This document shows, in pieces, positions 34,010-42,951 of a stretch of DNA of 64,000 nt (positions are counted from its first letter, which is position 1; each line of letters begins with the position of its first letter). Below the pieces are notes generated by a model that worked only from the letters and a program-made list of their open reading frames with translations, did no database searches and had not been told where the DNA came from. The stretch is from assembly GCF_900110835.1 (NCBI RefSeq), contig NZ_FOJG01000001.1, forward strand, positions 2,573,499-2,637,498. The letters run 5' to 3'. The DNA comes from Chitinophaga arvensicola (GTDB lineage: Bacteria > Bacteroidota > Bacteroidia > Chitinophagales > Chitinophagaceae). Both the position numbers and the translations under genes were made by a program.

Positions 34010-37000
34010 ATGCAGTTTATGAAGATAACCAGCATGCTGTTGCTCGCTGCCTGTCTCCACGTCAGCGCCAGCGCCTTCAACCAGACCATCACGCTTTCTG
34101 AAAAGAAAGCTCCCCTGGAAAAGATTTTCCGGGAAATAAAAATACAAAGCGGCTACCTGTTTTTCTATGACCCCGACGTCATCAAAAAAGCATTACCGGT
34201 AGATATTAAAGTAGAAAAAGCGGCACTGGAAGATGTGCTCCGCATCTGCTTCAAAGATCAGCCGCTCGAATACACCATCTCCAATAAAGTCATTATCGTT
34301 AACTATAAAACGAACAAGCCGGACCCGGCTTCCACATTTCTGTCGCCCCCAATCGATATCAGGGGCCGGATTATGGATGAAGAGGGGAACGCGCTCCCCG
34401 GTGCTACCATTAAGCTTAAGGGAAACGACAAAGGCACCGCAACCGATGCCGGTGGAAATTTTGTGCTCCAGGTTCCTGATAACAAAGGTATCCTTGTTGT
34501 TTCCTTTATCGGTTATCAGACCAGGGAAGTGCCGGTAGGAGCGTCGCTGACCATCATCTTAAAACGGGAAGACACGAAAATAAATGATGTAGTAGTGATT
34601 GGTTATGGTACCCGCAAAAAGAGCGATCTCACCGGCTCCCTGTCTTATGTATCCAACAAGGACTTTGAGAACCAGCCGGTGACCCGCCTGGATCAGGCAT
34701 TGCAGGGAAGAGCCACCGGTGTACAGGTAACCAGTGCTTCCGGTTCCCCCGGCGGTGATGTCCGCATCCGTATCCGTGGCGCCAATTCCCTCACGGGCGA
34801 CAATAACCCGCTATATGTAGTGGATGGCTTTGTGGGCGCCGATTTTAATAACGTCAACACAGAAGACATCGCCTCCATCGTGGTACTGAAAGATGCCTCC
34901 TCCACCGCTATTTACGGTAGCCGTGGCGCCAACGGCGTAATCATCATCACCACCAAAAGCGGTAAAAGCGGTAAAATGCAGGTGAGCCTCCTGACCCGCC
35001 TCAGCGCTTCCAACGTGATCGGTACCTATAATACCATGAATGCAGCCGATTTCGCGGAAACCGTAAATGCCCGTGGACTGGCACTTACACCCGCCGGACA
35101 AACCTACACGCCCCGCTTCTCCGATGCAGAGATCCAGCAGTTCCGCCAGAAAGGCGGCACCAACTGGCAGGATGAAATATTCCGCACCGGTATGGGACAG
35201 GAATACCAACTGGGCTTCTCCGGAGGTACCGATAAAACCAATTACCTCATCAGCGGTAACTACCTGAACCAGGAAGGCATTATTCACAACTCAGATTTTA
35301 AACGCTATTCTGTCCGTTCCAATATCGCGTCGCAGATCTCTGATAAATTTTCGGTACGACTCAACTTCACGGGTATACGAAGAGAAAATCACAACACCAG
35401 CGGCACCGGCGCCAGGGGTGGCAGCCTTGGCCAGGCACTCGCCTGGGCGCCCACCACACCCGTGTACACGCCTAAAGGAACCTATACGATCAAGGATCCC
35501 ACCAGTTCCATCTTCTCCAACCCTGTAGCGATCAATGAACAATCAGATAACCGCAACGACCGTACGAATATTAACCTGATCGGTGGTGCGCGTTACCAGT
35601 TCCTCCCGGAATTGTCATTGGATGTACAGGGTGGTATCAACTATACCAACGACCAGGCGAAAGGTTACGCTGGTCCGGCTATCACGGGCAATGTACCTTC
35701 CGCTTCCCGCAACTCCGGAGAAAATATCCTGGTACAGAATACCAATAACCTCACCTACAAAAAAACATTCAATAAGGATCATCAGCTGGAACTGACCACT
35801 GTATTGGAAACACAGCAGTTTAAAGGCACCGGTTTTAATGTGTCTGTAAATGGACTCACCTATCCGGATCAGACGTATAACAATATTGCGTTGTCGAAGT
35901 CGTCGCAGGTAGGTTCCGGTTACAGTGAATGGAGTTTGTTATCGCTGCTCGGCAGGGCCAACTATGCTTACAAAGACAAATACTTTTTATCAGGCTCTAT
36001 ACGCCGCGACGGCTCTTCCAAGTTCCGGGGTAAAAATAAATTCAGCACCTTTCCCTCTGCGGCAGTAGGCTGGAAGTTATCCGAAGAACCTTTCCTGAAA
36101 AACACCAACATTTTTAATAACCTGAAACTGAGAGGCAGCTGGGGTTTAACGGGGAACCAGGGGATTAATCCTTATGCTACCTATTCTGCCTATACCACCA
36201 ACCTCGATGATGCAGGTACCGTTTTCAACGGCGCTTCCGGCAAAATTGTGTCGGGTATTGCACTGGGAAATCCCGGTAACCCCGAACTGAAATGGGAAAC
36301 CACCGAGCAGATCAACGCCGGACTGGATGTTGAAATATTCCAGGGCGCCGTTACTTTCACCGCAGATTATTTTGTAAAGAAAACCCGCGACCTGCTGCTC
36401 AATCAGCCGGTACCCGGCTATCTCGGCGGTAACTTCATCCTCTCCAATATCGGTGATATGCGTAACACCGGCTGGGAGTTTTCAGTAGGAGTAAATGCGT
36501 TCTCAAAAAGAGAGTTTAACTGGAACAGTTCCTTCAACGTATCCTTTGTAAAAAATACGCTGGAAAGTCTGGGTGAGGGCCGTAAAGAAATATTGTTCAA
36601 TGAATTTATCTTAAGACCCGGACAACCCATCGGCTCTTTCTTTGGCTACAAATACCTGGGTACCTACAAGCCCAATGAGGCAGCAGAAGCAGCAAAGTAT
36701 AACCTCAAACCCGGAGACGCACATTACGATGACTTCAACAAAGATGGGGTGATCAGTGACAAAGATTACCAGATCATCGGTAATGCGTTACCCAAAACAT
36801 CCCTGGGATGGAATAATACATTTACCTATAAAAACTTTGCGCTGAATGTGTTTGTACAAGGTTTGTTCGGACTGGATAAACTGAATTACTCCTATGCCTT
36901 TGGTATGTTGGGAAGTACAGATGCCAAAGAGATTCTTTTTGCGGATATTAAAAACCGCTACATCCCTGGTGTGAATGAAACATCTGATATCCCGGCTTTC

Positions 37001-37321
37001 AGCTCTGCGCCTACGAATACGCTGAACCAGAGTTCCCGTTTTGTGGAGAAGGCAGATTTCTTAAGATTGAAGAATCTGAGCCTGTCTTATGATATCAAAA
37101 AAACAGCGTTAAAAAATATCGCGGGTGTGAAAGTATTCCTGAGCGCTACCAACCTGTTGACGTTTACACGTTACCGTGGTATAGATCCGGAATCGAATTC
37201 CAACAATCAATCGGAAGGATTGAACTGGAGCGGATTTGTGGCAGATACAGAACAGGGAATAGATCAGGGAGCCTATCCCAATGCGAAGACTTATACCATA
37301 GGCGTCAACGTTATATTTTAA
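34010..37321 (+). CDS. SusC/RagA-type TonB-dependent receptor with STN signalling domain
   Basis: The frame is open from 33872, but the ATG at 34010 starts a clean signal peptide (MQFMKITSMLLLAACLHVSASAF) and is preferred; 33935 is an alternative because STN receptors here often carry an extension. From 34010 the protein has 1103 residues: STN domain (about 25-100, APLEKIFREIKIQSGYLFFYDPD, LEDVLRICFKDQPLEYTI), CarboxypepD_reg-like domain (about 115-190, GNALPGATIKLKGND), TonB box region NDVVVIGYGTRKKSDLTGS, plug (LQGRATGVQVTSASG, LKDASSTAIYGSRGANGVIIITTKSG) and barrel to the last strand (YTIGVNVIF). It imports the substrate of this locus and relays its presence to FecR. SusD follows after 18 bases. 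Confidence 0.94.
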   Translation: MQFMKITSMLLLAACLHVSASAFNQTITLSEKKAPLEKIFREIKIQSGYLFFYDPDVIKKALPVDIKVEKAALEDVLRICFKDQPLEYTISNKVIIVNYKTNKPDPASTFLSPPIDIRGRIMDEEGNALPGATIKLKGNDKGTATDAGGNFVLQVPDNKGILVVSFIGYQTREVPVGASLTIILKREDTKINDVVVIGYGTRKKSDLTGSLSYVSNKDFENQPVTRLDQALQGRATGVQVTSASGSPGGDVRIRIRGANSLTGDNNPLYVVDGFVGADFNNVNTEDIASIVVLKDASSTAIYGSRGANGVIIITTKSGKSGKMQVSLLTRLSASNVIGTYNTMNAADFAETVNARGLALTPAGQTYTPRFSDAEIQQFRQKGGTNWQDEIFRTGMGQEYQLGFSGGTDKTNYLISGNYLNQEGIIHNSDFKRYSVRSNIASQISDKFSVRLNFTGIRRENHNTSGTGARGGSLGQALAWAPTTPVYTPKGTYTIKDPTSSIFSNPVAINEQSDNRNDRTNINLIGGARYQFLPELSLDVQGGINYTNDQAKGYAGPAITGNVPSASRNSGENILVQNTNNLTYKKTFNKDHQLELTTVLETQQFKGTGFNVSVNGLTYPDQTYNNIALSKSSQVGSGYSEWSLLSLLGRANYAYKDKYFLSGSIRRDGSSKFRGKNKFSTFPSAAVGWKLSEEPFLKNTNIFNNLKLRGSWGLTGNQGINPYATYSAYTTNLDDAGTVFNGASGKIVSGIALGNPGNPELKWETTEQINAGLDVEIFQGAVTFTADYFVKKTRDLLLNQPVPGYLGGNFILSNIGDMRNTGWEFSVGVNAFSKREFNWNSSFNVSFVKNTLESLGEGRKEILFNEFILRPGQPIGSFFGYKYLGTYKPNEAAEAAKYNLKPGDAHYDDFNKDGVISDKDYQIIGNALPKTSLGWNNTFTYKNFALNVFVQGLFGLDKLNYSYAFGMLGSTDAKEILFADIKNRYIPGVNETSDIPAFSSAPTNTLNQSSRFVEKADFLRLKNLSLSYDIKKTALKNIAGVKVFLSATNLLTFTRYRGIDPESNSNNQSEGLNWSGFVADTEQGIDQGAYPNAKTYTIGVNVIF

Positions 37322-37339
37322 TTTTTAAAAAAGATTATC

Positions 37340-38800
37340 ATGAAGAAATATATGGTTTTTCTTTTTTGCATTCTGCTGACAGGATGCTCCAAATTCCTGG
37401 AAGAATCGCCGAAAGGTATTGTGCAGGGACCGGCGGCTATTGTGGATGTCACCGGCCTGGATGCCGCGCTCACCGGTTCATACAAAGGATTGACCCGTAC
37501 CTGGGCCAGGGGTTTTCTCAACTCCAATACGCAGGGTTTTGCTATGGGGGGCGATGACCTGACTACCTTGTTTGGTGGTAATAAAGCAGATTTCCGGCAG
37601 ATGGATCAATTTGCGGTAACTTCCGCCAATCCGAACATCGCCATGATCTGGGATGGATGTTATAAAACCATCCAGGGCGCCAATAATGTAATCGATAATG
37701 CACCCGGTATTCCCGGTGATCAGGCGCAGATAGACCAGATAGTAGGGGAAGCACATTTCCTGCGTGCATTGAGCTACTACTGGCTGGTGAGAGGCTGGGG
37801 CAATATTCCCCTTATCACAAAAATTGAATACGCCGTTACGCCTGAATTGCTCAACATGAAAAAATCAGCGCCGGCAGAAGTTTATAAAGTGATTGAAAGC
37901 GACCTGGTACTGGCAGAAAAGCTGGTAGGCGTTACCAAGCGTGATCCGGGAAGACCCAACAAAGGTACCGTAAAGGCCTTACTGGCAGATGTGTACCTGA
38001 CGCAGGGAGGGTGGCCGATCAAGGACGTCAGCAAATATGCGCTGGCAGCCAGTAAAGCGAAAGAAGTAATTGATAACAAAGCCACTTATGATTTCAGCCT
38101 GGTAGACCTGGCCGTGTTATGGTCCGGCGATGTAAGTGCCATTGGTACGAAGGAAGAAGTGATGGCGCTGCATGCCAATGAAAACTACGGCGGTTCCACC
38201 AACTCCTTTACCGGTGCGGCTTCTGTTCCCCTGGAAGAAGGCGGCTGGGAAGATTTTCACTCAGAGATCAATTTCTTTAACAATTTCCCGGCAGGAAAAA
38301 GAAAGGATATTACTTTTCATACTATCTTCCGTAAGCAGGATGGAACGCTGGTGCCCTGGCAGAACAGTGCATCCAAACATCCTTACTATGGCAAGTTCCG
38401 GATCAAAGACAATGATCACTGGTATTCCTCTATGCCGGTACACCTGATCCGTTATGCGCATGTGTTGCTGATTTATGCAGAAGCACAGGCTCGGGCTACC
38501 GGCTCACCCGATGCAACGGCTTATGCGGCACTCAATGAAGTGCGTGGCCGTGCAGGTCTTGGTGAGGCCCCCGAAAATTTATCCGGTCCTGCTTTTGCCG
38601 ATGCAGTAGTAGCAGAAAGAGCCTGGGAATTTGCCGGAGAAGGCACTACCCGCTGGTTTGATCTCGTGCGGCTGGAACAGGTAGAAGCCGCCAACGCCAA
38701 TAAAAATGAGGCAGATCTTAAACCGATCGGCACTATTACTAAAGCTAATTACTGGTTCCCGGTACCATTGGGAGATGCCAGCATAAATCCAAATTTATAA
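37340..38800 (+). CDS. SusD/RagB family outer membrane lipoprotein
   Basis: A 486-residue lipoprotein (CILLTGC, lipid Cys16). SusD features: WDGCYKTIQGANNVIDNAPG (about 105-125), AHFLRALSYYWLVRGWGNIPLIT (about 140-162), PNKGTVKALLADVYLTQGGWP, LIRYAHVLLIYAEAQARATG, VAERAWEFAGEGTTRWFDLVRLE near 430 and a terminal YWFPVPLGDASINPNL. It is the lid of the STN-SusC encoded 18 bases upstream. The deacetylase gene begins 27 bases after its stop, so it shares a transcript with the degradative enzymes that follow. Confidence 0.95.
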   Translation: MKKYMVFLFCILLTGCSKFLEESPKGIVQGPAAIVDVTGLDAALTGSYKGLTRTWARGFLNSNTQGFAMGGDDLTTLFGGNKADFRQMDQFAVTSANPNIAMIWDGCYKTIQGANNVIDNAPGIPGDQAQIDQIVGEAHFLRALSYYWLVRGWGNIPLITKIEYAVTPELLNMKKSAPAEVYKVIESDLVLAEKLVGVTKRDPGRPNKGTVKALLADVYLTQGGWPIKDVSKYALAASKAKEVIDNKATYDFSLVDLAVLWSGDVSAIGTKEEVMALHANENYGGSTNSFTGAASVPLEEGGWEDFHSEINFFNNFPAGKRKDITFHTIFRKQDGTLVPWQNSASKHPYYGKFRIKDNDHWYSSMPVHLIRYAHVLLIYAEAQARATGSPDATAYAALNEVRGRAGLGEAPENLSGPAFADAVVAERAWEFAGEGTTRWFDLVRLEQVEAANANKNEADLKPIGTITKANYWFPVPLGDASINPNL

Positions 38801-38827
38801 TCCCTTAAAAGGTGCCCGTCACCATCA

Positions 38828-39643
38828 ATGTTCAGTATGATACCAGTACAACCATTTATCATTCGCTTATTGTTAGTCCTGACTATTCCGATACAACTCA
38901 GTGCACAGGAGAAATGGCCCGGTGGAAAAAAGGCCGCCATTGTGCTGACTTATGATGATGGCCTGGTATCACAACTGAATACGGCTATTCCACAGTTAAG
39001 GCAATCAACATTAACGGGCACCTTTTTCTTAACCGGCAATGTTACGGAAGACCAGATGCTGAGCTGGAGAGCCGCAGCAGCTGATGGTTTTGAACTGGCC
39101 AATCATACGTTGTATCATCCCTGTTCTAAAAAGATGTACGAAAATGCACCGCAGTATTACACGGAAAATTATGATGTAAATGCGATGCTGAAAGAGGCCG
39201 GTATGATGAATAAAATCCTGTTTGGTATAGATGGGAAAAGAAGTCGCACCTATGCCTTCCCCTGCAGTGAATCTGTTGTTGGCGGCGTTGATTATACACC
39301 TGCGTTAAAACAATCCGGTCTTGTGAAATATGCCCGCTCCGGCGGCGATATTCATTCTATCATCACCGATTTTTCCACGCTCGATTTGTATAAGATCCCG
39401 AGCTGGGGAGTGGTGAATAAGGAAGATGGAAAAGCGCTGATCAGCTTTGTGGAAGCAGCCACCGCAAAGGGTGGTCTTGGCATCTTTATGTTTCATGGGG
39501 TGGGTGGCGATTACCTGGACGTATCTGGCGCTGCGCATGAACAATTGCTGCAATACCTGGCCAGTCACCGGAAAGATATATGGGTAGCCACTTTCCAGGA
39601 AGTAATGGATTATGTAACCGCACAGCAAAAGCAGCAACGATAG
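38828..39643 (+). CDS. Secreted NodB-type polysaccharide deacetylase
   Basis: A 271-residue protein with signal peptide (residues 1-26, ending IQLSAQ) and a NodB/CE4 fold. Motif 1 TYDDG gives catalytic base and metal ligand Asp43/Asp44, motif 2 NHTLYH supplies His93 and His97, and motif 3 appears as TYAFPCS (142-147 region), which departs from the usual R-P-P-Y. The C-terminal FMFHGVGGDY carries the motif 5 histidine. CE4 enzymes remove N- or O-acetyl groups from amino-sugar glycans or xylan with a divalent metal. Its place between SusD and a beta-galactosidase-like gene suggests it deacetylates the glycan imported by this locus. ATG at 38837 is an alternative start. Confidence 0.88.
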   Translation: MFSMIPVQPFIIRLLLVLTIPIQLSAQEKWPGGKKAAIVLTYDDGLVSQLNTAIPQLRQSTLTGTFFLTGNVTEDQMLSWRAAAADGFELANHTLYHPCSKKMYENAPQYYTENYDVNAMLKEAGMMNKILFGIDGKRSRTYAFPCSESVVGGVDYTPALKQSGLVKYARSGGDIHSIITDFSTLDLYKIPSWGVVNKEDGKALISFVEAATAKGGLGIFMFHGVGGDYLDVSGAAHEQLLQYLASHRKDIWVATFQEVMDYVTAQQKQQR

Positions 39644-39648
39644 TATTT

Positions 39649-42075
39649 ATGATGAAAAGAATGGGTGTAATCGCGTGGATGATGTTCGCATCATTCCAGG
39701 TGTGTGCACAACAATACGGACGTGAATTATTCAATGCCCGGTGGCAATTTCACCTGGGCCATCTGCCGGGAGCTGAGGCTCCCGGCTTTAATGATGCTAC
39801 CTGGCGCACGGTGAATGTACCGCACGACTATAGCATCGAAGGCGATTTTAATAGGCACCTGCCCAGCTGTAACAGCTATTTGCCAGGAGGCATTGGCTGG
39901 TACCGCAAATCGTTTGTGGTACCCACCACACAGGCCGGTAAAAAAGTACTCATCCAGTTTGATGGCGTATACAAAAACAGTGAGGTCTGGATCAATGGCC
40001 ATTATCTCGGGAAACGCCCCAGCGGCTACGTGGCCTTTGAATACGATCTTACGCCGTGGATCCGTATCGGGGAAAAGAATACCATCGCCGTAAAAACGGA
40101 TCATGAAGATCTCACTGATTCCGGCTGGTATACCGGCTCCGGAATTTACCGGAATGTTTTTTTGGTATACCGTTCTCCGGTACATATCAAAAGCGGTGGC
40201 CTCTTTGTGCATACACCGGAAGTATCTTACACAAAAGCACTGGTAACGGCCAGCGTGACAGTGCAAAATGAAAACACTACCGGTGATACTGTTGTCGTGA
40301 TTACCAGTCTGCTCAACGCTGCCGGTGAAACAGTGGCTACCAACCGTCAGCAAATATTCCTTCCCGAAAAATCTGATCGGCTGCTTCATACAACACTGCC
40401 GGTTTCCTCTCCGCAGCTATGGTCTGTAGATACGCCTTATTTGTACACATTGCGTACTACCGTGAGCAGTCATGGAAAAATAACCGATCAGCAGGAAGTA
40501 CGTACCGGTATCCGCCAGCTCCGCTTCGATGCCAGCCGGGGATTTTTTCTCAATGGAAAAAGTACCAAATTGAAAGGCGTATGTATGGTACATGATGCGG
40601 GCGTATTAGGTTCCGCTGTGCCGCGTAGTGTATGGGAAAGCCGCTTACGTACGCTGAAGGAAATGGGTTGTAATGCTATCCGCGCCTGTCATAATCCACA
40701 TGCTACCGAGTTCCTGGATGTATGCGATGAGCAGGGCTTCCTGGTTATTGCAGAAGCGTTTGATGAATGGGCGTATCCCAAAACAAAATGGATCGACGGA
40801 TGGAACCATACACAAAAAGTAAAGAACGGCTATTCGAAATATTTTCCGGAATGGGGCACTAGGGATCTGCAGGACCAGGTGCTGCGCGACCGTAATCATC
40901 CTTCCGTGATCATGTGGAGTATCGGGAATGAAATTGATTTTCCCAATGATCCCTATTCACATCCCAGCCTGGATAGCTTTGCCAATCCGCAGACCTTCGC
41001 CAGGTACCAATCCGCCAATCCGGATGCATCCGGTATGAAAGCGCTGGCAGAGAAGCTGGCCGCAGTGGTGCGTGCATTGGATACCACCCGCCCGGTTACT
41101 TCCGGGCTGGCATCGGCGTATATGTCTACCGAAGTGGGCTATGCCGGTGTACTCGATGTGACCGGCTATAACTACCAGGAAAACCTGTACGGACCTCATC
41201 ATAAAAAACACCCCGGACAGATATTATACGGCAGCGAAACCGGTCATCGTTATGAATACTGGAAAGCCGTAACAGACAACGATTATGTAATGGGGCAGTT
41301 TTTATGGACCGGTTTTGAATACCTCGGTGAATCCTTTAAATGGCCGCAACGTCATAACCCCTTTGGCATTATCGACCTGGGCGGCTTTTTTAAAACAGAA
41401 GCGTATTTCCGCCAAAGTATATGGAGCGACAAGCCTATGGCCTGGATTGGCGCATGGGATACTACCGTGACCGAACCTACGCAATATTATCTCTGGGATC
41501 ATCATAATGCGCTGCCGCATTGGAACTGGATGCCGGATAAAATGATCCGCATCAGTGGGTTTACCAACTGCGAATCCATGGAATTGTTTTTAAACGGGCA
41601 GTCGTTGGGCATACAACAAATGAGCAGCTTTCCGGATCATGTGATCACGTGGTATGTGCCGTATAAAAAGGGACAACTGAAAGCCATTGCCCGCAATGGT
41701 ACCAAAGTGATGGCGGAATATGAATTAAACACTGCCGGCGCTCCGGCGAAACTCCGGGCCATTGTAGAACAACCGGTGCTAAAGGCCAATCAGCAGGACG
41801 TAGCATCCCTGGCGGTATATGTGGAAGACGATAAAAACAGGTGGGTATATCTCTCGGAAAATAAACTGACAGTAAACGTAACCGGCCCGGTGAAGTTACT
41901 TGGCCTGGAAAATGCCAATGCCAATGATACCAGCCGCTACGCCGGGAACAGTCATCATGCGTTCCGGGGAAGAATAAAAGTATATGTGCAGGCCCTCGGC
42001 AAACCGGGTCAGGCCAGGGTTACGATTTCTTCTCCTGGTCTGAAAACCGCAGTAGTACCATTGATCATCCAGTAA
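39649..42075 (+). CDS. Glycoside hydrolase family 2 enzyme, probably beta-galactosidase
   Basis: The frame opens inside the deacetylase gene at 39580, but the ATG at 39649, 5 bases after that gene's stop, begins a signal peptide (MMKRMGVIAWMMFASFQVCAQ) and gives 808 residues. Domain order: GH2 sugar-binding jelly roll (about 25-190, WRTVNVPHDYSIEGDF), Ig-like domain (about 195-300), TIM barrel (about 305-600) with acid/base Glu428 in WSIGNEID and nucleophile Glu530 in YGSETG, DUF4982-like domain (about 615-680) and a GH2 C-terminal Ig-like domain to the end. This is the Bacteroidota GalB-like layout; beta-galactosidase is most likely, though beta-glucuronidase or beta-mannosidase activity cannot be excluded by eye. 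It follows the deacetylase closely and should act in the periplasm or at the surface. Confidence 0.9.
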   Translation: MMKRMGVIAWMMFASFQVCAQQYGRELFNARWQFHLGHLPGAEAPGFNDATWRTVNVPHDYSIEGDFNRHLPSCNSYLPGGIGWYRKSFVVPTTQAGKKVLIQFDGVYKNSEVWINGHYLGKRPSGYVAFEYDLTPWIRIGEKNTIAVKTDHEDLTDSGWYTGSGIYRNVFLVYRSPVHIKSGGLFVHTPEVSYTKALVTASVTVQNENTTGDTVVVITSLLNAAGETVATNRQQIFLPEKSDRLLHTTLPVSSPQLWSVDTPYLYTLRTTVSSHGKITDQQEVRTGIRQLRFDASRGFFLNGKSTKLKGVCMVHDAGVLGSAVPRSVWESRLRTLKEMGCNAIRACHNPHATEFLDVCDEQGFLVIAEAFDEWAYPKTKWIDGWNHTQKVKNGYSKYFPEWGTRDLQDQVLRDRNHPSVIMWSIGNEIDFPNDPYSHPSLDSFANPQTFARYQSANPDASGMKALAEKLAAVVRALDTTRPVTSGLASAYMSTEVGYAGVLDVTGYNYQENLYGPHHKKHPGQILYGSETGHRYEYWKAVTDNDYVMGQFLWTGFEYLGESFKWPQRHNPFGIIDLGGFFKTEAYFRQSIWSDKPMAWIGAWDTTVTEPTQYYLWDHHNALPHWNWMPDKMIRISGFTNCESMELFLNGQSLGIQQMSSFPDHVITWYVPYKKGQLKAIARNGTKVMAEYELNTAGAPAKLRAIVEQPVLKANQQDVASLAVYVEDDKNRWVYLSENKLTVNVTGPVKLLGLENANANDTSRYAGNSHHAFRGRIKVYVQALGKPGQARVTISSPGLKTAVVPLIIQ

Positions 42076-42084
42076 ATAACGGAC

Positions 42085-42948
42085 ATGCATATACACAGAC
42101 GAACTTTTATACAACAGGCCGGCCTGCTTACTACCGGCTTGTTCCTGGGGCCTTCCCTCAGTACAGGTAAACTGCCGGAAACCGGGTTGCAGCTGTGGAC
42201 GTTAAAAGACGATCTTGCAAAAGACCTGGAAGGTACCATTAAAAAGATAGCCGCCGCCGGATATACTGACCTGGAAACGTTTGGCGGAGGAGATCAGTTT
42301 TTTGGGTTGTCACCTGTCAGCTTTAAACAGCTGCTGGACCGGCATAAGCTGCATTCCAGCAGTGGGCATTATTACTTCCCTGGCGACAACGAATCATTTG
42401 ATACAGTTATCAATGGTTTTATAAAGGCCGCGAAAATACTGGGGCAAACATATATCGTAATACCATCATTGCCAGCGGCACTGTATAGTACCGCAGCCGG
42501 ATGTAAAACTGCCGCTGTGCAACTTAACAGGGCGGGGCAATTATGTAAGGATGCCGGATTGCAACTGGCCTATCATAATCATGCGTTTGAATTTCAGCAG
42601 TTTGGTACGCAGACAGGCTATGATATTTTGTTGAAAGAAACAGCTGCCGGTTTAGTGAAGATGGAACTGGATTTGTACTTTGCCGTTAGCGCCGGTCTTG
42701 ACCCCGTGGCGCTTTTCATGCAGGAACCAGAACGTTTTGTGATGTGGCATGTGAAAGATATGGATAAAATAAATCCTGCTTTGAATACAGAAGTAGGTAG
42801 CGGCAGCATCGACTTCAAACGCATTTTTTCTTATGCAAAGCTTGCCGGTGTGAAACGCTATTTTATTGAGCAGGAAAATTTTGCCATCGACCCTTATGTG
42901 AGTCTGAAGAAGAGTGCGCAATATTTTAAAACGGCTTTAATCAGATAG
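42085..42948 (+). CDS. Secreted xylose-isomerase-like TIM-barrel protein (sugar isomerase/epimerase family)
   Basis: A 287-residue protein with a twin-arginine-like leader (HIHRRTFIQQAGLLTTGLFLG), so it is probably exported folded. The AP-endonuclease-2/xylose isomerase-like barrel is clear: LETFGGG (63-69), YHNHAFEF (163-170), ELDLY (194-198), WHVKDMD (221-227) and IEQE (261-264); Glu194, His222 and Glu264 or Gln263 are the expected metal ligands. Members include isomerases, epimerases and, in some Bacteroidota, enzymes acting on keto-sugar glycosides. No sugar dehydrogenase is present in this locus, so I cannot choose among these. The gene is 9 bases after the GH2 and 3 bases before the next gene. 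Confidence 0.85.
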   Translation: MHIHRRTFIQQAGLLTTGLFLGPSLSTGKLPETGLQLWTLKDDLAKDLEGTIKKIAAAGYTDLETFGGGDQFFGLSPVSFKQLLDRHKLHSSSGHYYFPGDNESFDTVINGFIKAAKILGQTYIVIPSLPAALYSTAAGCKTAAVQLNRAGQLCKDAGLQLAYHNHAFEFQQFGTQTGYDILLKETAAGLVKMELDLYFAVSAGLDPVALFMQEPERFVMWHVKDMDKINPALNTEVGSGSIDFKRIFSYAKLAGVKRYFIEQENFAIDPYVSLKKSAQYFKTALIR

Positions 42949-42951
42949 GCG

